Positions 25,381 through 36,625 of a stretch of DNA of 64,000 nucleotides are shown here, one piece after another (the first letter of the stretch is position 1; each line of letters begins with the position of its first letter). The translations under genes and the position numbers were made by a program. Source of the DNA: Sepiola atlantica. Lineage: Eukaryota > Mollusca > Cephalopoda > Sepiida > Sepiolidae. The stretch is taken from the NCBI GenBank assembly GCA_963556195.1, contig OY744520.1, positions 1,237,001 through 1,301,000 of the forward strand. Reading direction: 5' to 3'. The notes beneath the pieces were generated by a model. The model was given only the letters and a program-made list of their open reading frames with translations, was not told the origin of the DNA and did no database searches.

Positions 25381-25416
25381 ACTTTCTAGTCTTTTAAATT
25401 TCAAGAGCTAGTATCC

Positions 25417-26127
25417 CTATCGCTACAAAATAGCTATTGTTAAAAATCTATTAAACCGTGCCAAATTAATCTCCTCCTCTAACAAAATAGTATTCATTGA
25501 ATTAAAAAATATACAACAAGTATTTATTAACAACGAATTCCCTGATGATATCGTCGATGAACAAATAAAATTAATGATTCAAAACTTCAAAAACACCAGT
25601 AAAAAAAAAATAATATTCAACATTACAACTCAAACAATATTGACATATTGTAATCAAATGCAACCAAACTTTAGATTAGAAGAAAAAGCCATGACAAATA
25701 TTATACACAGATACATATCCCAAATTGACAATAACAATAAAATTAGACTCATTATTTACTATAAAAAATGTAAAACCCAAAATCTTGTAAAAAAAAACAA
25801 CTCCTCCCCAACTAAAAACTACTAGAAAACAGCCAATGTTATTTATAAGTTGAAATGCCCTTTGGGAGAATGTAACTCCCATAATAATAATAAAGTTAAT
25901 AGCTTCATTGGTTTTACAAGCACTACCCTATCCCGTCGCCTCACCATGCATTTTGTAAACTCTAGCTCAATTTACCAACATCTACAAAAACTGGAACAAC
26001 AATTCTCTGCGCGTTTTTCCACCATCTTTTTTAAATTCTCCTCTTTCTCCAGCTTTTTTGTTCATTTGCTTTTGACACCTGAGGATGATTCGACGTTCGT
26101 GAAACATGTGAAACCTATGAAACATTT
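25417..26127 (+). pseudogene. Penelope-like element, connector and GIY-YIG fragment
   Basis: The frame near 25417-25620 reads YKIAIVKNLLNRAKLISSSN and VFINNEFPDDIVDEQI, the connector region after the reverse transcriptase in PLEs. After 25825 it continues NVIYKLKCPLGECNS...NSFIGFTSTTLSRRLTMHF and SSIYQHLQ, a GIY-YIG endonuclease in which the second half-motif is FIGFT and the SR.LT.H helix is clear. It lies just after the decayed LINE and lacks the reverse transcriptase. Downstream at 26079-26105 is a CTGAGGA...GAAAC signature, discussed in the findings. The 96-codon frame at 25850-26140 is the least damaged part. Confidence 0.8.
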
Positions 26128-26139
26128 ATTTATTTTTTG

Positions 26140-26703
26140 ATTTTAATACAAAAAAGACCATCAGAAAAAAAAAGAAGTATAATTACACAGACGATTTCTG
26201 TTATTTAAAAAATTGTTTGCATAAATATATATATGTGTGTATGTGTATGTGTGTGTGTGTTTGTGTGTGAATTTTGATGTCTCCGTATCGGCTGTATGGC
26301 AGTTTTATTCTAAGATACTCTGATTGATTTAAGGTCTATTTTGACCTTTTTAGGGTTATTATTCCTGGATATACTGCATTAAACACTATCTAAAGTTTGA
26401 CTATTTTTAATGAAAATATTTGACTTTAAACTTTCAGTAACCCATCCCCCCAAAGTTGCCTATCTTGTTGGGTCAACTTTATACATACTTTTTTTCATTT
26501 TCCTTTTATTCACTACAAGATTTACATCTTAGTTTATCTCTCCTATTTGTTTTTATCGTTGTGAATTTGTTTTCTATGATGTTATGTAAAAATGTTTTTT
26601 ATAGTCTTTGTGTTGATATCAAAGCGATTTGGATTTGTTTTCTTATTTTCTTATTTTTTATTTATATATCTTCCTATACATATGTTGAATATATATTATA
26701 TAT

Positions 26704-26735
<32 letters not shown>

Positions 26736-27604
26736 TGTTTTATTATCATAGATATATAAAATATGTATTATTCCTTTTAATATATTTTCTATTGTTCCAT
26801 TTCTTGTTCTTTATTCTTTTTCTAATAATAATTATTATCTTTTTTCTTATTTTTACTTTTATAATTATTAATATATATTTTTCAAGTTTTTACATTTTCT
26901 AATTTATTTATTTTCATTGTAATAGTGTATTATTTTAATTAAAGTTTATTTTTATTTATTTTTTTGTCTAATTATTTTTTATTATGATATCTTATTATTT
27001 TTTCGTATGATTATAATTTTGATATTATTTTCGTTGTTTGTTAATATGTAGAATTTTATAGATTTTTAATCTTCAAATTACTTAAATTTGTCTTTGTTCT
27101 AACCTCTACTTTATTGCTTTCATGATGTATTATATTTAGTTTTATTATTATAATCTGTTATTATCTTTCAACTTCCTTTTTCTAATTACTGGTTTTAATA
27201 TTTAATTCATAAGTTTACCATTTTTATTTTTATTTATATTTTGTTCTTTCTGAATTTAAATTTAAATTTGAAGAATCTTATATATTTTAAATACTATTAT
27301 TGATATTATTGTCGATTTAACATTTGGAGTACTGTGAAATTCCATGATAAGAACTTTTGGTTTTCCCACATTAAAGGGATATGTGTTTTCTCAGCTAATG
27401 CGAACAGATGATGTTCTTCTCTCTTGATTTCTGTACGTGATTATGTCTTAAGGAGGCTGATGTTAAGATATGTTGGTCCTATGTAATAATACAAACTAAA
27501 ATTGTCCAAATTGTTTTAGAAACGATCGTACGCCAAATATTCGTTGTGTTCGAATTCTTGGATCTGATATAAACAATTTTCTGTTTTTATTTATATCAAC
27601 TTAC

Positions 27605-27680
<76 letters not shown>

Positions 27681-28265
27681 TATCTTGCCGAATATTTTCA
27701 AAATCAGGCCGAAATACCAAGCCGTCTGACATATCGATACTTGATTCTAACTAACTATTTTTTTCGTTCTCCCTTCCACTATGTTATGTCATAAAACACA
27801 CAAAATAAACAAGACAAACCATCATTACTGAAAAGTTCTGTCATGAAAATGTTTCTATTTTAACCTATGTAGTTTCTCTGATATAGAATATACTCGAACG
27901 AATTCGAATGGAAATGGTGTATCTGTTGCACTATGTTTTACGGCCTGTACAAAGATGAAACCAAATGTCAACACCCCTAACCTCCATGTCTCGATCAATC
28001 GAGTGTAACAACAATAGGGAAAGTGTTTGTCCGGGCCGATACGGATGACTTGTTAAGGTATTTCGGGGCGTTAACGAGAAATATTGGAAAGTTTTTGACA
28101 CGTACTGCATCATCTAAATTAATAGCGGCGCGTTACTGATCTTTTTCGACTTTCTGTTCTAACCATCGGTCAGAGAAGAGATGCTTCTCGACTGAGGTTA
28201 TTTTCATTTTTAGTCCCATCCAGAGTGCTCCTTTTTTGTGGTGTCGGATATCACCCACATTAACC
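26140..28265. other. T-rich DNA, no gene; (TA)n at 27607-27677
   Basis: Very AT-rich, with a T-rich strand over about 26490-27300 that gives a spurious hydrophobic 148-codon frame at 26456-26902. No recognised feature apart from microsatellites. Confidence 0.6.
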
Positions 28266-28345
28266 GAGCCATATTCTCACAGTCAATTTGGCCAGTCAGA
28301 TTGTTCCCACAGTAAATTTAGCCAATAAGATTGTTTCCACGGTAA
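28266..28345. repeat. 30-bp minisatellite, left block (about 3 units)
   Basis: Units resemble ttcccacagtaaatttagcc followed by aataagattg, for example at 28272-28295, 28300-28333 and 28334-28350. The same unit recurs at 31077-31235 on the other side of the jockey-like LINE. Confidence 0.8.
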
Positions 28346-28559
28346 AATATTTGCCCGCGTGGTGAGGTAAGTAAATAAGAGCGATGATTAAATTGAAGAT
28401 TCGTTCAAATTATTCTAACATGTAGTACATGTAGTTTTTATTCCAGTTATACATATTATGTCGGCCATAATTGAGTCCTTTTCCTATGTACACTCATTTC
28501 ATTTCAGTGACAGATAGTTGCATTTTAATTAGGAGAATCAAGAAAGAAGTTAGCATTAA

Positions 28560-30370
28560 CTAAGTGCCGGACCATCGCTAGATTGGTTAAGGATTCAAAG
28601 ATTTTAGTAAAGATCGGCAATAGACTGATTGGGCGGTAGTTCTGAGGATAGGTTCAATTTCCAGAATTCTTGCAAACAGAGGCGATTTTCCAGCTATCGG
28701 GAAAGTAAGATTCACTAGGCATTTATTGTAGAGTTTGTAGAGAACAGGGGCCAGTTCAGCAGAGCATTTCTTTATTACTATTACAGATGAGTCCCACAAG
28801 CTTTGGAGGTGTCAAGTTTTTTATGATGTCTCTGACCTGGGATGGGGTGATGACCATGTTATCAAGTGTGGCTTCGGTCCGCAATGGTAATTTGGTGAGG
28901 GGTGGTTTTCTGAGTCCAAAGTAAACTTAGGGCGAAACGCTGCGCAAGTAGTTCAGCCTTATCAGTTGCCATGCAAACGACACTATTTTGGTTTGGGAAA
29001 TCGTTGATTGGCCATTGTTCACTACACTGTTGTAGATTTTCCAGAAATCGCGAGTACCTAGTTTCTGTGACTTAATGCGTTTTTTTGTTAACTCAGTATA
29101 CCTTCACTTTGCTTCGCCTATCACAGCCTTACAATTAATTCTCGACTCTATAAATTTATGTCTATTAGTAGCTGACTTATGGCGGCCGAAGTTACAGAAT
29201 GTTTGTTGCCTCACAGCAATGGCAGATGCACATTCCGAGGTGAAGAATTGGGGAGAGTGGGGCTTGCTAAAGAATTTTCGCATGGTGATATAAGCTTCAA
29301 TGACACATTCAGTTAATTCATTTGCACACTGGTCAGTAGGGAGACAGAAGGTTTTCTTCCATGGGGCGTCGCTGATGTTATCTCTGATGGACTCAAAATC
29401 AGCCTGCTCATAGTATCTCGTTATTTTGAGCAACGGTTCATCAGCTTTTGGACGATTTTTTAGGGTGATATGAATCATTAGCACAATGTGATCAGCATTC
29501 CCGAGTAAGCTATGAGCTTTCGTCACACAAGCCTCGGTCATTGAGGTCAAGAAGAGGTATAGAAGTGAGGCTTGCTGGTCTACTCGATCGGGGATGCGGG
29601 TCGGGAAATCGACAGTCTGAGACAGGGAGTGAGCTATAGAGAAATTATACGTAGAGTTGTCGGATGCGTCAGTAAGGCTGGAGAATCCCAACTAGTCACG
29701 GTGGTGGGCATTAAAATCCCTAAATACATGTATTACGGTATCCGAGAGTGCTCTATCTATGCTTTCAGAGACGGAGTTTAGCGGGGTACAGTCGTGTGTC
29801 GACGGGGAACGGTATAAGAAATATAAGTCATCCGATTCTAACCCATATTCTCTAGTCAAAGGGAAGGTGTTCCGAACATAAACTCAAGGCTTGTTTCACT
29901 GAGTGTTAGGATACTTAGGGAGTTTGCCAGGAGAAAAATGTTTACGTAGTTGATGTTGGTTTTAAGTCTCCGGATATTTGTGAATGCAAGCCTCAAGGGC
30001 GGAGGCAAAAGTTTTTTTTGTTAAGTATCTGGTTTAGGTTTGATTTTATTTTTTGTAATGACATGTTGGTTTTGTTATAGAGTGGGTTGGGCAAGGCGGT
30101 TGCTTGTTTGGTGCCAATAAGCTCACAAAACTAGTCCATTAGTAACGACCTGGTCAATGGGGGTTGTGGCCTCAGGAAAGCCCACCAGAGATAATTGCAG
30201 GTTTCTTTTTCCATGCGCGACATGGCACATACAACTAGCCACGATATTATGCAAATGATGATGGAGTTTGGGTTCCTGTCCTGTCAGTCGGAAACAGCAG
30301 CCAGACAAGCTGTCTAATCTGTACCATCAATCTGTCGGAACAAAAGCGACCCAGACTGGTCATGTAAGAC
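28560..30370 (-). pseudogene. Jockey-like LINE, endonuclease end to first RT motifs
   Basis: The minus-strand frame 29691-29104 (195 codons, open) reads MGFSSLTDASDNST, VDFPTRIPDRVDQQASLLYL, DHIVLMIHITLKNRPKADEP, APWKKTFCLPTDQCANELTE, QFFTSECASAIAVRQQTFC and INCKAVIGEAKRRYTELTKK after the shift. This is the end of the AP endonuclease and the linker of a jockey-type LINE. Past 29100 it continues LGTRDFWKIYNSVVNNGQST and, at 28800-28587, KKCSAELAPVLYKLYNKCLV, FPDSWKIASVCKNSGN and NYRPISLLPIFTKIFESL, the first RT motifs. The palm is missing, so it is 3'-truncated or interrupted near 28570. The segment at 57.7-56.4 kb carries the complementary part of the same family. Confidence 0.85.
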
Positions 30371-30816
30371 TTAGTAACGAAATAACCTTCCTCAAGTTGC
30401 CCAAATAGAGAGAAAGAGAAACGGCTTTCATTGTCCTAGTAAGGAAACAAGGCTAGGCACTTAATGTTGTTGAGGCGTTCCAGCGCTGGTATCTCTGCGT
30501 CTGGCTAATAGACAAAGAAGGAGTGCAAGGGCCGGCAATCTACTCCTTAAGCAATTGTAGGTTTGCAAACCGGATATTTTGTTCGAGATTCCAACACTAG
30601 GAAGGTTGTCGATCAGGACTAAGGAGGCCTCCCTCATTAATTGTTTGCTGCCACGGCGTAAGTAGTTAGTAGCAAGGTTTTATTGTCAGAGATTTCCTTC
30701 TCTTAGATGGATGGTCTGACAAGGTCATACGGGTCCAACACACCAAGAGGGTAAAATAGCCTGCCCCCGTGTACTAGTCCGGTATTTCCGGGCTCTCGCA
30801 GGTAAAAGAAAGACAT

Positions 30817-30922
<106 letters not shown>

Positions 30923-31076
30923 AGTCTATTGTATACTGCAGAGGGAACAAGAAGTTGAAGATAGGTATCCCTCTCGAAAGTAAGTGCTAATAAGAGAAAT
31001 AAGAGAAAGACAGCTAAAACTTCAGGCCAGTGTGGGATTTCAAGTATTTCTTCAGTGGAAAATCAATAGACAGGCT

Positions 31077-31235
31077 GTTCTCACAGTAACTCTAGCCAAT
31101 CAGATTGCTCTCACTAAATCTGGTTAGATTGTTTCCACAATAAATTTGGCTAGTTATGGCTCCCACAGTAAATTTAGCCAAAACAATTGTTCCCACGGTA
31201 AAATTGGCGAATCAGATTCCACAGTAAATTTTTAC
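31077..31235. repeat. 30-bp minisatellite, right block (about 5 units)
   Basis: Successive units with ttctcacagtaactctagcc, gtttccacaataaatttggc, ctcccacagtaaatttagcc, gttcccacggtaaaattggc and ttccacagtaaatttttac, joined by aatcagattg-like spacers. It matches the left block at 28266-28345. Confidence 0.85.
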
Positions 31236-31317
31236 ACTAAAATTTTACATTCGCATTTTTAAACAAACGGGTTTGTTCCCTTTTCTTAACAACAGGGTTA
31301 ATTTGTCTTTTCAGTAA

Positions 31318-31421
31318 CAGTGGTTCAGTGGTTAACGACACGGACTGACAACCTGAGTGTGCCAAGTTCGAACCCAGTTCGTTCCACAGAAACACTTGCA
31401 CTTAGGATGTTGGCATGAATG
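31318..31421 (+). mobile_element. tRNA-derived SINE, best-preserved copy
   Basis: It has an A box tggttcagtgg at 31321, a B box within agttcgaacccag at about 31367-31380, then ttcgttccacagaaacactt and cacttaggatg. The A-to-B box distance is tRNA-like. It lies right after the minisatellite block. Confidence 0.8.
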
Positions 31422-31429
31422 AATAACAC

Positions 31430-32149
31430 AACTTATAAAATTGTTAACTACCCTCCGTACATCTATCAGCCTATCTACATTTAGGATAAACAAAATCTAC
31501 TTAATCTTTTTTCTTACTAAACTTGAAATTTCATATCGTCAGCAAACCGGAATGATGCCTATTAATTATCCTGTTTCGGGGCGTCTACGAGATTGTTCAA
31601 CATGATAATGCATGATACTGCAAGGTCGACACTAAATGGGAGTGCACCGTTAATTCTCCGTCCATGTCGGCTGAAAACTGCACGATTTAATTTAAAATTG
31701 TTTTGCTGTTTTATTTCTGAAAACGTTTGCATTTTCCTGCAGTATTTGCCATATTATGCGCTGACAGGTTTTGGTAACCTGTGCCTCAGCATTCCAGTCT
31801 CATTCCAGTCCAACACAGCCGGCATAGTCTTCATTCCCCCTCTACATACCCGTTCTCTGTGTGAATACCTCTGAAATTTTAGGCGCTGGGAAAAAAGTCA
31901 AGACTAGTTACACGATTTACGAAATAAACTTGTGATGTGCGTTTTTCCTTTATTTTGTATTTACTTTTTTGTTTTAATTTCAATTTACTACAAGTCGTCA
32001 ACAGCGTAATCCAGCTTTCGTCGTCTGAACAAAATCATTGGGGTATAAAACCAAAAGTCTTTCAAATCTGGCAAAATATCCTATGTACATTGTTTTGGAG
32101 TTTAACGTACTTATAGATAAAAAAGGTCTCAGTGTTTCGGGATTAAGTA
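31430..32149. other. No recognised gene
   Basis: The 93-codon frame at 31593-31874 has no match I know. No repeat is evident. Confidence 0.45.
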
Positions 32150-32226
32150 TTGATAATTTGGATTATATGAACTACTTTTCTAATCTTGGATGTTATTCTC
32201 ACAACGTTTCCATTCAACTAAATTGG
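32150..32226. repeat. Single arm of the 55.5 kb inverted-repeat family
   Basis: ttgataatttggattat, gaactacttttct, ttggatgttattctcacaac and gtttc match the reverse complement of about 55600-55674. Only one arm is present here. Confidence 0.7.
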
Positions 32227-32706
32227 CAAAAAGTAAAACAAGTATATTTCAGTTGCTATGTAGGAAAAGGGTGGTAGGAATTTACACAAAAAAGGATACA
32301 GTAGCCCAGCACCGGTCCAAATTCATGTTAGAGTCGGGAATTTGTATGTCGAACTCGGGAATCTGTAAGAACTCGTGACGTAACGAGTAATTGTCTTACG
32401 CATTAGACATTCTAAGTGACAGACTTGTGGAGGATTATAGTTCAATTCCTAGTTCGGATGATAGTAAAATTACTTAAGAATTCGACTCGAATATATATAT
32501 ATATATATATATTAAAGAATATTAAATAATTCTTTTATATTGGATCCTATCGTGATCGGAATATGCTCGATATTGGGGATAGAGCATTATTATATGAAAC
32601 ACTGAAATAATAAAACAAAAGTAAAATTCCTTGCTTAAACATTTGATGATAATAATGAACTTGTAAAGTGTATAAGTTTACTTTGATTTTATTATTTCAG
32701 TGTTTC

Positions 32707-32709
<3 letters not shown>

Positions 32710-32793
<84 letters not shown>
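32710..32793. repeat. (TA)n microsatellite
   Basis: A perfect TA run that ends at the ribozyme-like palindrome. The sequences tgataataatgaactt and tttattatttcagtgtttca on its left side are a short local inverted duplication of 32590-32625. Confidence 0.97.
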
Positions 32794-32797
<4 letters not shown>

Positions 32798-32917
32798 ATA
32801 GTTGGAGTATCCGACAATTGTTTCTGAACCTGCCGGCTCGTCTTCAGGGAAGTAACTCTTCCCTGCAGACGAGCCGGCAGGTTAAGAAACAATTGTCGTA
32901 TACTCCAACTATGTTTA
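32794..32917. ncRNA. Palindrome carrying hammerhead-ribozyme-like motifs
   Basis: An almost perfect inverted repeat (about 59-bp arms, 5-nt centre taact) begins aaacatagttggagtat and ends atactccaactatgttt. On the minus strand it holds a plausible type I hammerhead: CTGAAGA (plus 32841-32847), stem II GAGCC/GGTTC with loop GGCA, GAAAC (32820-32824), a short stem III closed by AATT, then GTC (32813-32815). Stem I is formed by TCC/GGA and, across an internal loop, GAGT/ACTC (32805-32858). The plus-strand arm has CTGCAGA (32863-32869), so A6 is lost, then GAAAC (32886-32890) and GTC (32895-32897), and its stem I is poor. PLE termini and retrozymes are known carriers of such ribozymes. Function here is inference. 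Confidence 0.6.
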
Positions 32918-33001
32918 TTTTAATATAAAAGCTCTAATACATATTGAGCACTTTTGAAAAATAATGTTTTTGTTCATTTAGTTAATATTTGAACTTAATT
33001 A

Positions 33002-33002
<1 letters not shown>

Positions 33003-33069
<67 letters not shown>
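33003..33069. repeat. (TA)n microsatellite
   Basis: A perfect TA run directly visible. Confidence 0.97.
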
Positions 33070-33076
<7 letters not shown>

Positions 33077-33109
33077 TTTTAAATATTGATTAATATTATC
33101 TACCGACAA

Positions 33110-33240
33110 ATGTGTTATTCTTATGCAATCATCAGTGTAGGAGATGTCAATCACTGTCGCTCGAAGGAATCGAACCCAGTTACAAAGTTACCTTTGACTT
33201 CCCAGCATGATATTCACACCCTAGGTCAGCAGTAATTAAC
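33110..33240 (-). mobile_element. SINE-like tRNA-derived repeat
   Basis: On the minus strand it holds a good B box (gggttcgattcc) and upstream tgacctagggtgtg as a possible A box. tcaatcactg.c.g.t.aagga and gcaatcatcagtgtaggaga recur in diverged form at about 33470-33525, so two copies of the family lie close together. The family is not named. Confidence 0.5.
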
Positions 33241-33444
33241 ACGGGAAAGGAAGGAAATGTAAACTCAATATATTGTCAAATTAAGCGGACATATATAACA
33301 ATCTGAGTCAAATAGTGTTCAGCTTCCAATACAGGAACATCGTATTACGCCTAGTGTGACTGCTTGTTTATAAATTCTCCTAGAGGGCCGTCTTTGTTCT
33401 TAAGGGAGCAATAACAATATTTTTAAATATGTATTGTTATAATC

Positions 33445-33530
33445 TACATCACCAGTTTTTCATGCTTATTCAATCATTAGTGTAGAAGATGCCAATCACT
33501 GCCCGTTAAAGGATTCGAATCGCTTGCGTA
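33445..33530 (-). mobile_element. Second, diverged SINE-like copy
   Basis: attcaatcattagtgtagaa and gatgccaatcactgcc match the copy at 33125-33160. The B-box complement is ggattcgaatc. Confidence 0.45.
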
Positions 33531-33574
33531 TGTAGGTAAAAATAGTTCAATATTTACTTTAATATTTACTTTAA

Positions 33575-33578
<4 letters not shown>

Positions 33579-33634
<56 letters not shown>

Positions 33635-33745
33635 GATAATATATTTAAAAAATATATATATATATAATTATACGATAATATATTAGAATATATATATATA
33701 TAGTCTCGCCTGACAAAGTTGTTCTACAACGAAAGCTTGCAAAAA
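33579..33745 (+). repeat. (TA)n tract followed by degenerate hammerhead-like end
   Basis: Interrupted TA repeats run to about 33700. At 33710-33735 there is CTGACAA, a perfect 5-bp stem GTTGT/ACAAC with loop TCT, then GAAAG. This resembles the core and stem II of a hammerhead with G8 changed to A. It is followed by an A-rich tail (aaaaaaaattaaataaatg) as at a retroelement 3' end. Confidence 0.45.
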
Positions 33746-33848
33746 AAATTAAATAAATGAATTGTTTATTTAAATTGCACGATTGTTGTTTTTCAAAATA
33801 TTTCACTTTAATACATTCTAATGCGTGCTTCAAAGATGTTGGCAAATT

Positions 33849-33850
<2 letters not shown>

Positions 33851-33920
<70 letters not shown>
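33851..33920. repeat. (TA)n microsatellite
   Basis: A perfect TA run that abuts the left end of a Penelope-like element. Confidence 0.97.
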
Positions 33921-33923
<3 letters not shown>

Positions 33924-36559
33924 TATTTCATGTATTCACATTAAATTTTATAAGGAGATACTATGTTTTATGTATCAATTTTCAGTATTTATTTCAACAG
34001 TGCTCGAGTAGAGCTAGGTAGTAAGCTATGAAAATATATTCATGGCAATTAAGCTACACAGAGGCTCCTGAACTAATACGCTGAATGCGATGGCGAGCAC
34101 ACTTCTTTCTTAACAATAAAGATAAACACCTAGATACAAAAGAATCCTACAGATTCAAAAGCCTAAAAACCGCTAAACCAATAGATCTCATGACTAGCTT
34201 TGAAAATGACCTCTTAAATGTAATTAAAAACTTAAAATTTCACAAACAACATGATAATTTCCAAAAACAATTACACACCATCGTTAAAAACATAAACAAC
34301 TCTAACAAAATCTTCGTAAAAGCGGATAAAACTAGAATTTTTTACAAAATAGATAAACAAGAGTATAACAAACTACTAACAGAAAACATTACGAAAAACT
34401 ACAAAAAAAATAGATACAAGCGACCGTAACTACATAGATATAATAAAAACCGAAAGTAAACAAATCACCGATTAACTAAAAATTAGCGACAGAGTTAGTA
34501 AAGTAAAACCTAAGGAAGCCTATATCCTATTTGAAGACCACAAATGTAACTTTAACAATAACCCCAGCACTCGCTTAATGAATCCGACCAAACCAGAAAT
34601 AGAAAGAATCAGCAAAACAATTCTATCTAGAATCAACAAACAAATAAAAAATGACCTAGAATTAAACCAATGGGTGAATACTGCCGAAGCAATCGCTTGG
34701 TTTTACAATATCGAAAATAAGAACAAATGTACCTTTCTACAATTCGACATAGTGGACTTCTACCCATGTATATCAGAAGAACTCTTCAACATCGCCCTAG
34801 AATTTACCGAGTTGTAAACCGATATATCCAAGGAGGAAATGCACATCATTAAAAAATGTAGGAGATCAGTTTAATCAATAACGAGGACCAATGGATTAAA
34901 ACAAATATGACAAACTCCTTTGATTTGGCCATGGGTGCCCTTGACTCTGCGGAGGCATCAGACCTTATGGAGTTATTTATTTTACAAATATATTTGATAA
35001 TACAGATATCGGCCTTTATAGAGATGATGGATTAACGATAATCAGAGATTCCAGCAATGTCAAGGGAGAAAACTTAAAGAAAATTATACATATGGAAATG
35101 AAAAAACTAGGCCTAAAGGTAGAAGTACTTGCTAACAACTAACTTTCTAGACGTCACGTTAAACTTAAGTAAAAAAATACTTACGAACCATACCTAAAAG
35201 ATAACGCCAATCCAATATACGTAAACCCAAAGTCTAATCCCCCCCCCCATCAATCATAAAACATATCCCGAATTCTATCGAACGTACGCTTATCAACAAT
35301 TTTAGCAACGAAAGTGTTTTTAAAAAATCAATCAACATTTACAATACAGCTCTAAAAAATAGTGGTTACCATGATACCGAAATTAAATATAAAAAACAGG
35401 ACACTAATAATTACAACAAAATTAAAAAAGAAAAGAAAAAGAAATATAATCTACTATACCCCGCCCTATAATCAGATGCTAAAAACTAAACTGGGCAAAA
35501 AATTCCTAAATCTGATTGCCTCCTAACCAATCCCCTGCATAAAAGATTCAATAAATATAACCTAAAACTATCCTACAGCTGCTGCGAAAACCTAGAAATT
35601 ATAATTAAGGCACACAATAACAAAATACTAAAAGAGAACAACAGAGAGGAAAAAATAACAAATTACATTAAAAAGTGGAAAATATAACAATATTAACACT
35701 AAGAAGAACAAAAATATAAACACTACAAATAGAAATAAACAAAACACTAATAGTAACGACCCGAATAGGAATGAAAAAGTTAGAATGAAGAGAAAAGATG
35801 TAACTGCATAAATCGTACACTTTGTCCACTACAAAATAAATGGCTAACCAAAAGTAGTGTATACCAAGCCACAATATTTGCCAAATAACAAGAAATACTA
35901 CGTGGGTATGACCTCCATGGATTTTAAAACCAGATATTATGACCACAAAAGCACATTTAAAAACAGAGAACGCCACCATTATTGGGAGCTCAAAGAAAAT
36001 GGACTCTCACTAATAATTGAATGGAAAATAATACAACAGGACAGTACATGTAGAAATTTAGACGACCCGTGTAGATTATGCCTGAATGAAAAATTTGAAA
36101 TCCTAAACTTCAAAGATCCCCGAAATCTATTAAACTGTAGAAGAGAGATAGCAAACAGCTGCATACACAGAAATAAGTTTACCTTAGGCTAACGATAAAT
36201 AAATAAATAAATAAACAAATAATTAAAAAAACAATACAAAACAAAAACTTAACAATTTAAAAATTAAAACCTAAAATAGAAATACAAGGAACTACGTGTT
36301 AAAATAAATTCACCCATTATATTGACACAACAAAAGAAAACAGGATATAGGCCAACCTCTAGAAAACAGAACAATAGAACAGCATATAGGAAGTAACCCC
36401 AACAAGAACTTTGTTCGCGGGAAGCCAAACGATTGGCTGAGAGAACAACAAATAATCCCCGGCAAAAATAACTCCATGCATTTTAGCCTGAAGATTCCCC
36501 CGGGGATGAAACGCGGGAGCCTCTGTATAGCTTTATTGCCATAATATATTTTCATAGCT

Positions 36560-36562
<3 letters not shown>
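33921..36562 (+). mobile_element. Penelope-like element, near full length but broken
   Basis: The left end (33921-34065) is the inverted complement of sequence at 36515-36562 and 39760-39905, so the element has inverted terminal repeats. Coding remnants follow in order. 34094-34429: KPIDLMTSFENDLLNVIKN and KIFVKADKTRIFYKIDKQEY. 34500-34817: KEAYI.FEDHK, NPTKPEIERISKTILSRINK and FLQFDIVDFYPCISEELFN, the reverse transcriptase with its first catalytic Asp. About 34920: FDLAMGALDSAEASDLME. About 35010: GLYRDDGLTIIRDSSN, with the palm YRDD intact. The C-terminus 35857-36192 is a GIY-YIG nuclease: NNKKYYVGMTSMDFKTRYYD, then CRLCLNEKFEIL and IHRNKFTLG. This is the order RT then GIY-YIG of PLEs, which prime on DNA ends. 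At least three frameshifts and several stops break it. Confidence 0.88.

Positions 36563-36622
<60 letters not shown>
36563..36622. repeat. (TA)n microsatellite at PLE end
   Basis: A TA run directly after gcttacta at the right end of the PLE. Confidence 0.97.

Positions 36623-36625
<3 letters not shown>

Noticed and set aside
26456..26902. 148-codon hydrophobic frame
   Set aside because: T-rich strand gives Phe/Leu/Ile-rich open reading by composition.
33110..33240. Functional tRNA gene
   Set aside because: B box present, but no cloverleaf or anticodon arm could be drawn; a SINE is a better fit. The same holds for 15127, 31318 and 43490.
34085..34817. Two separate host genes
   Set aside because: Both frames are successive parts of one PLE polyprotein separated by frameshifts.
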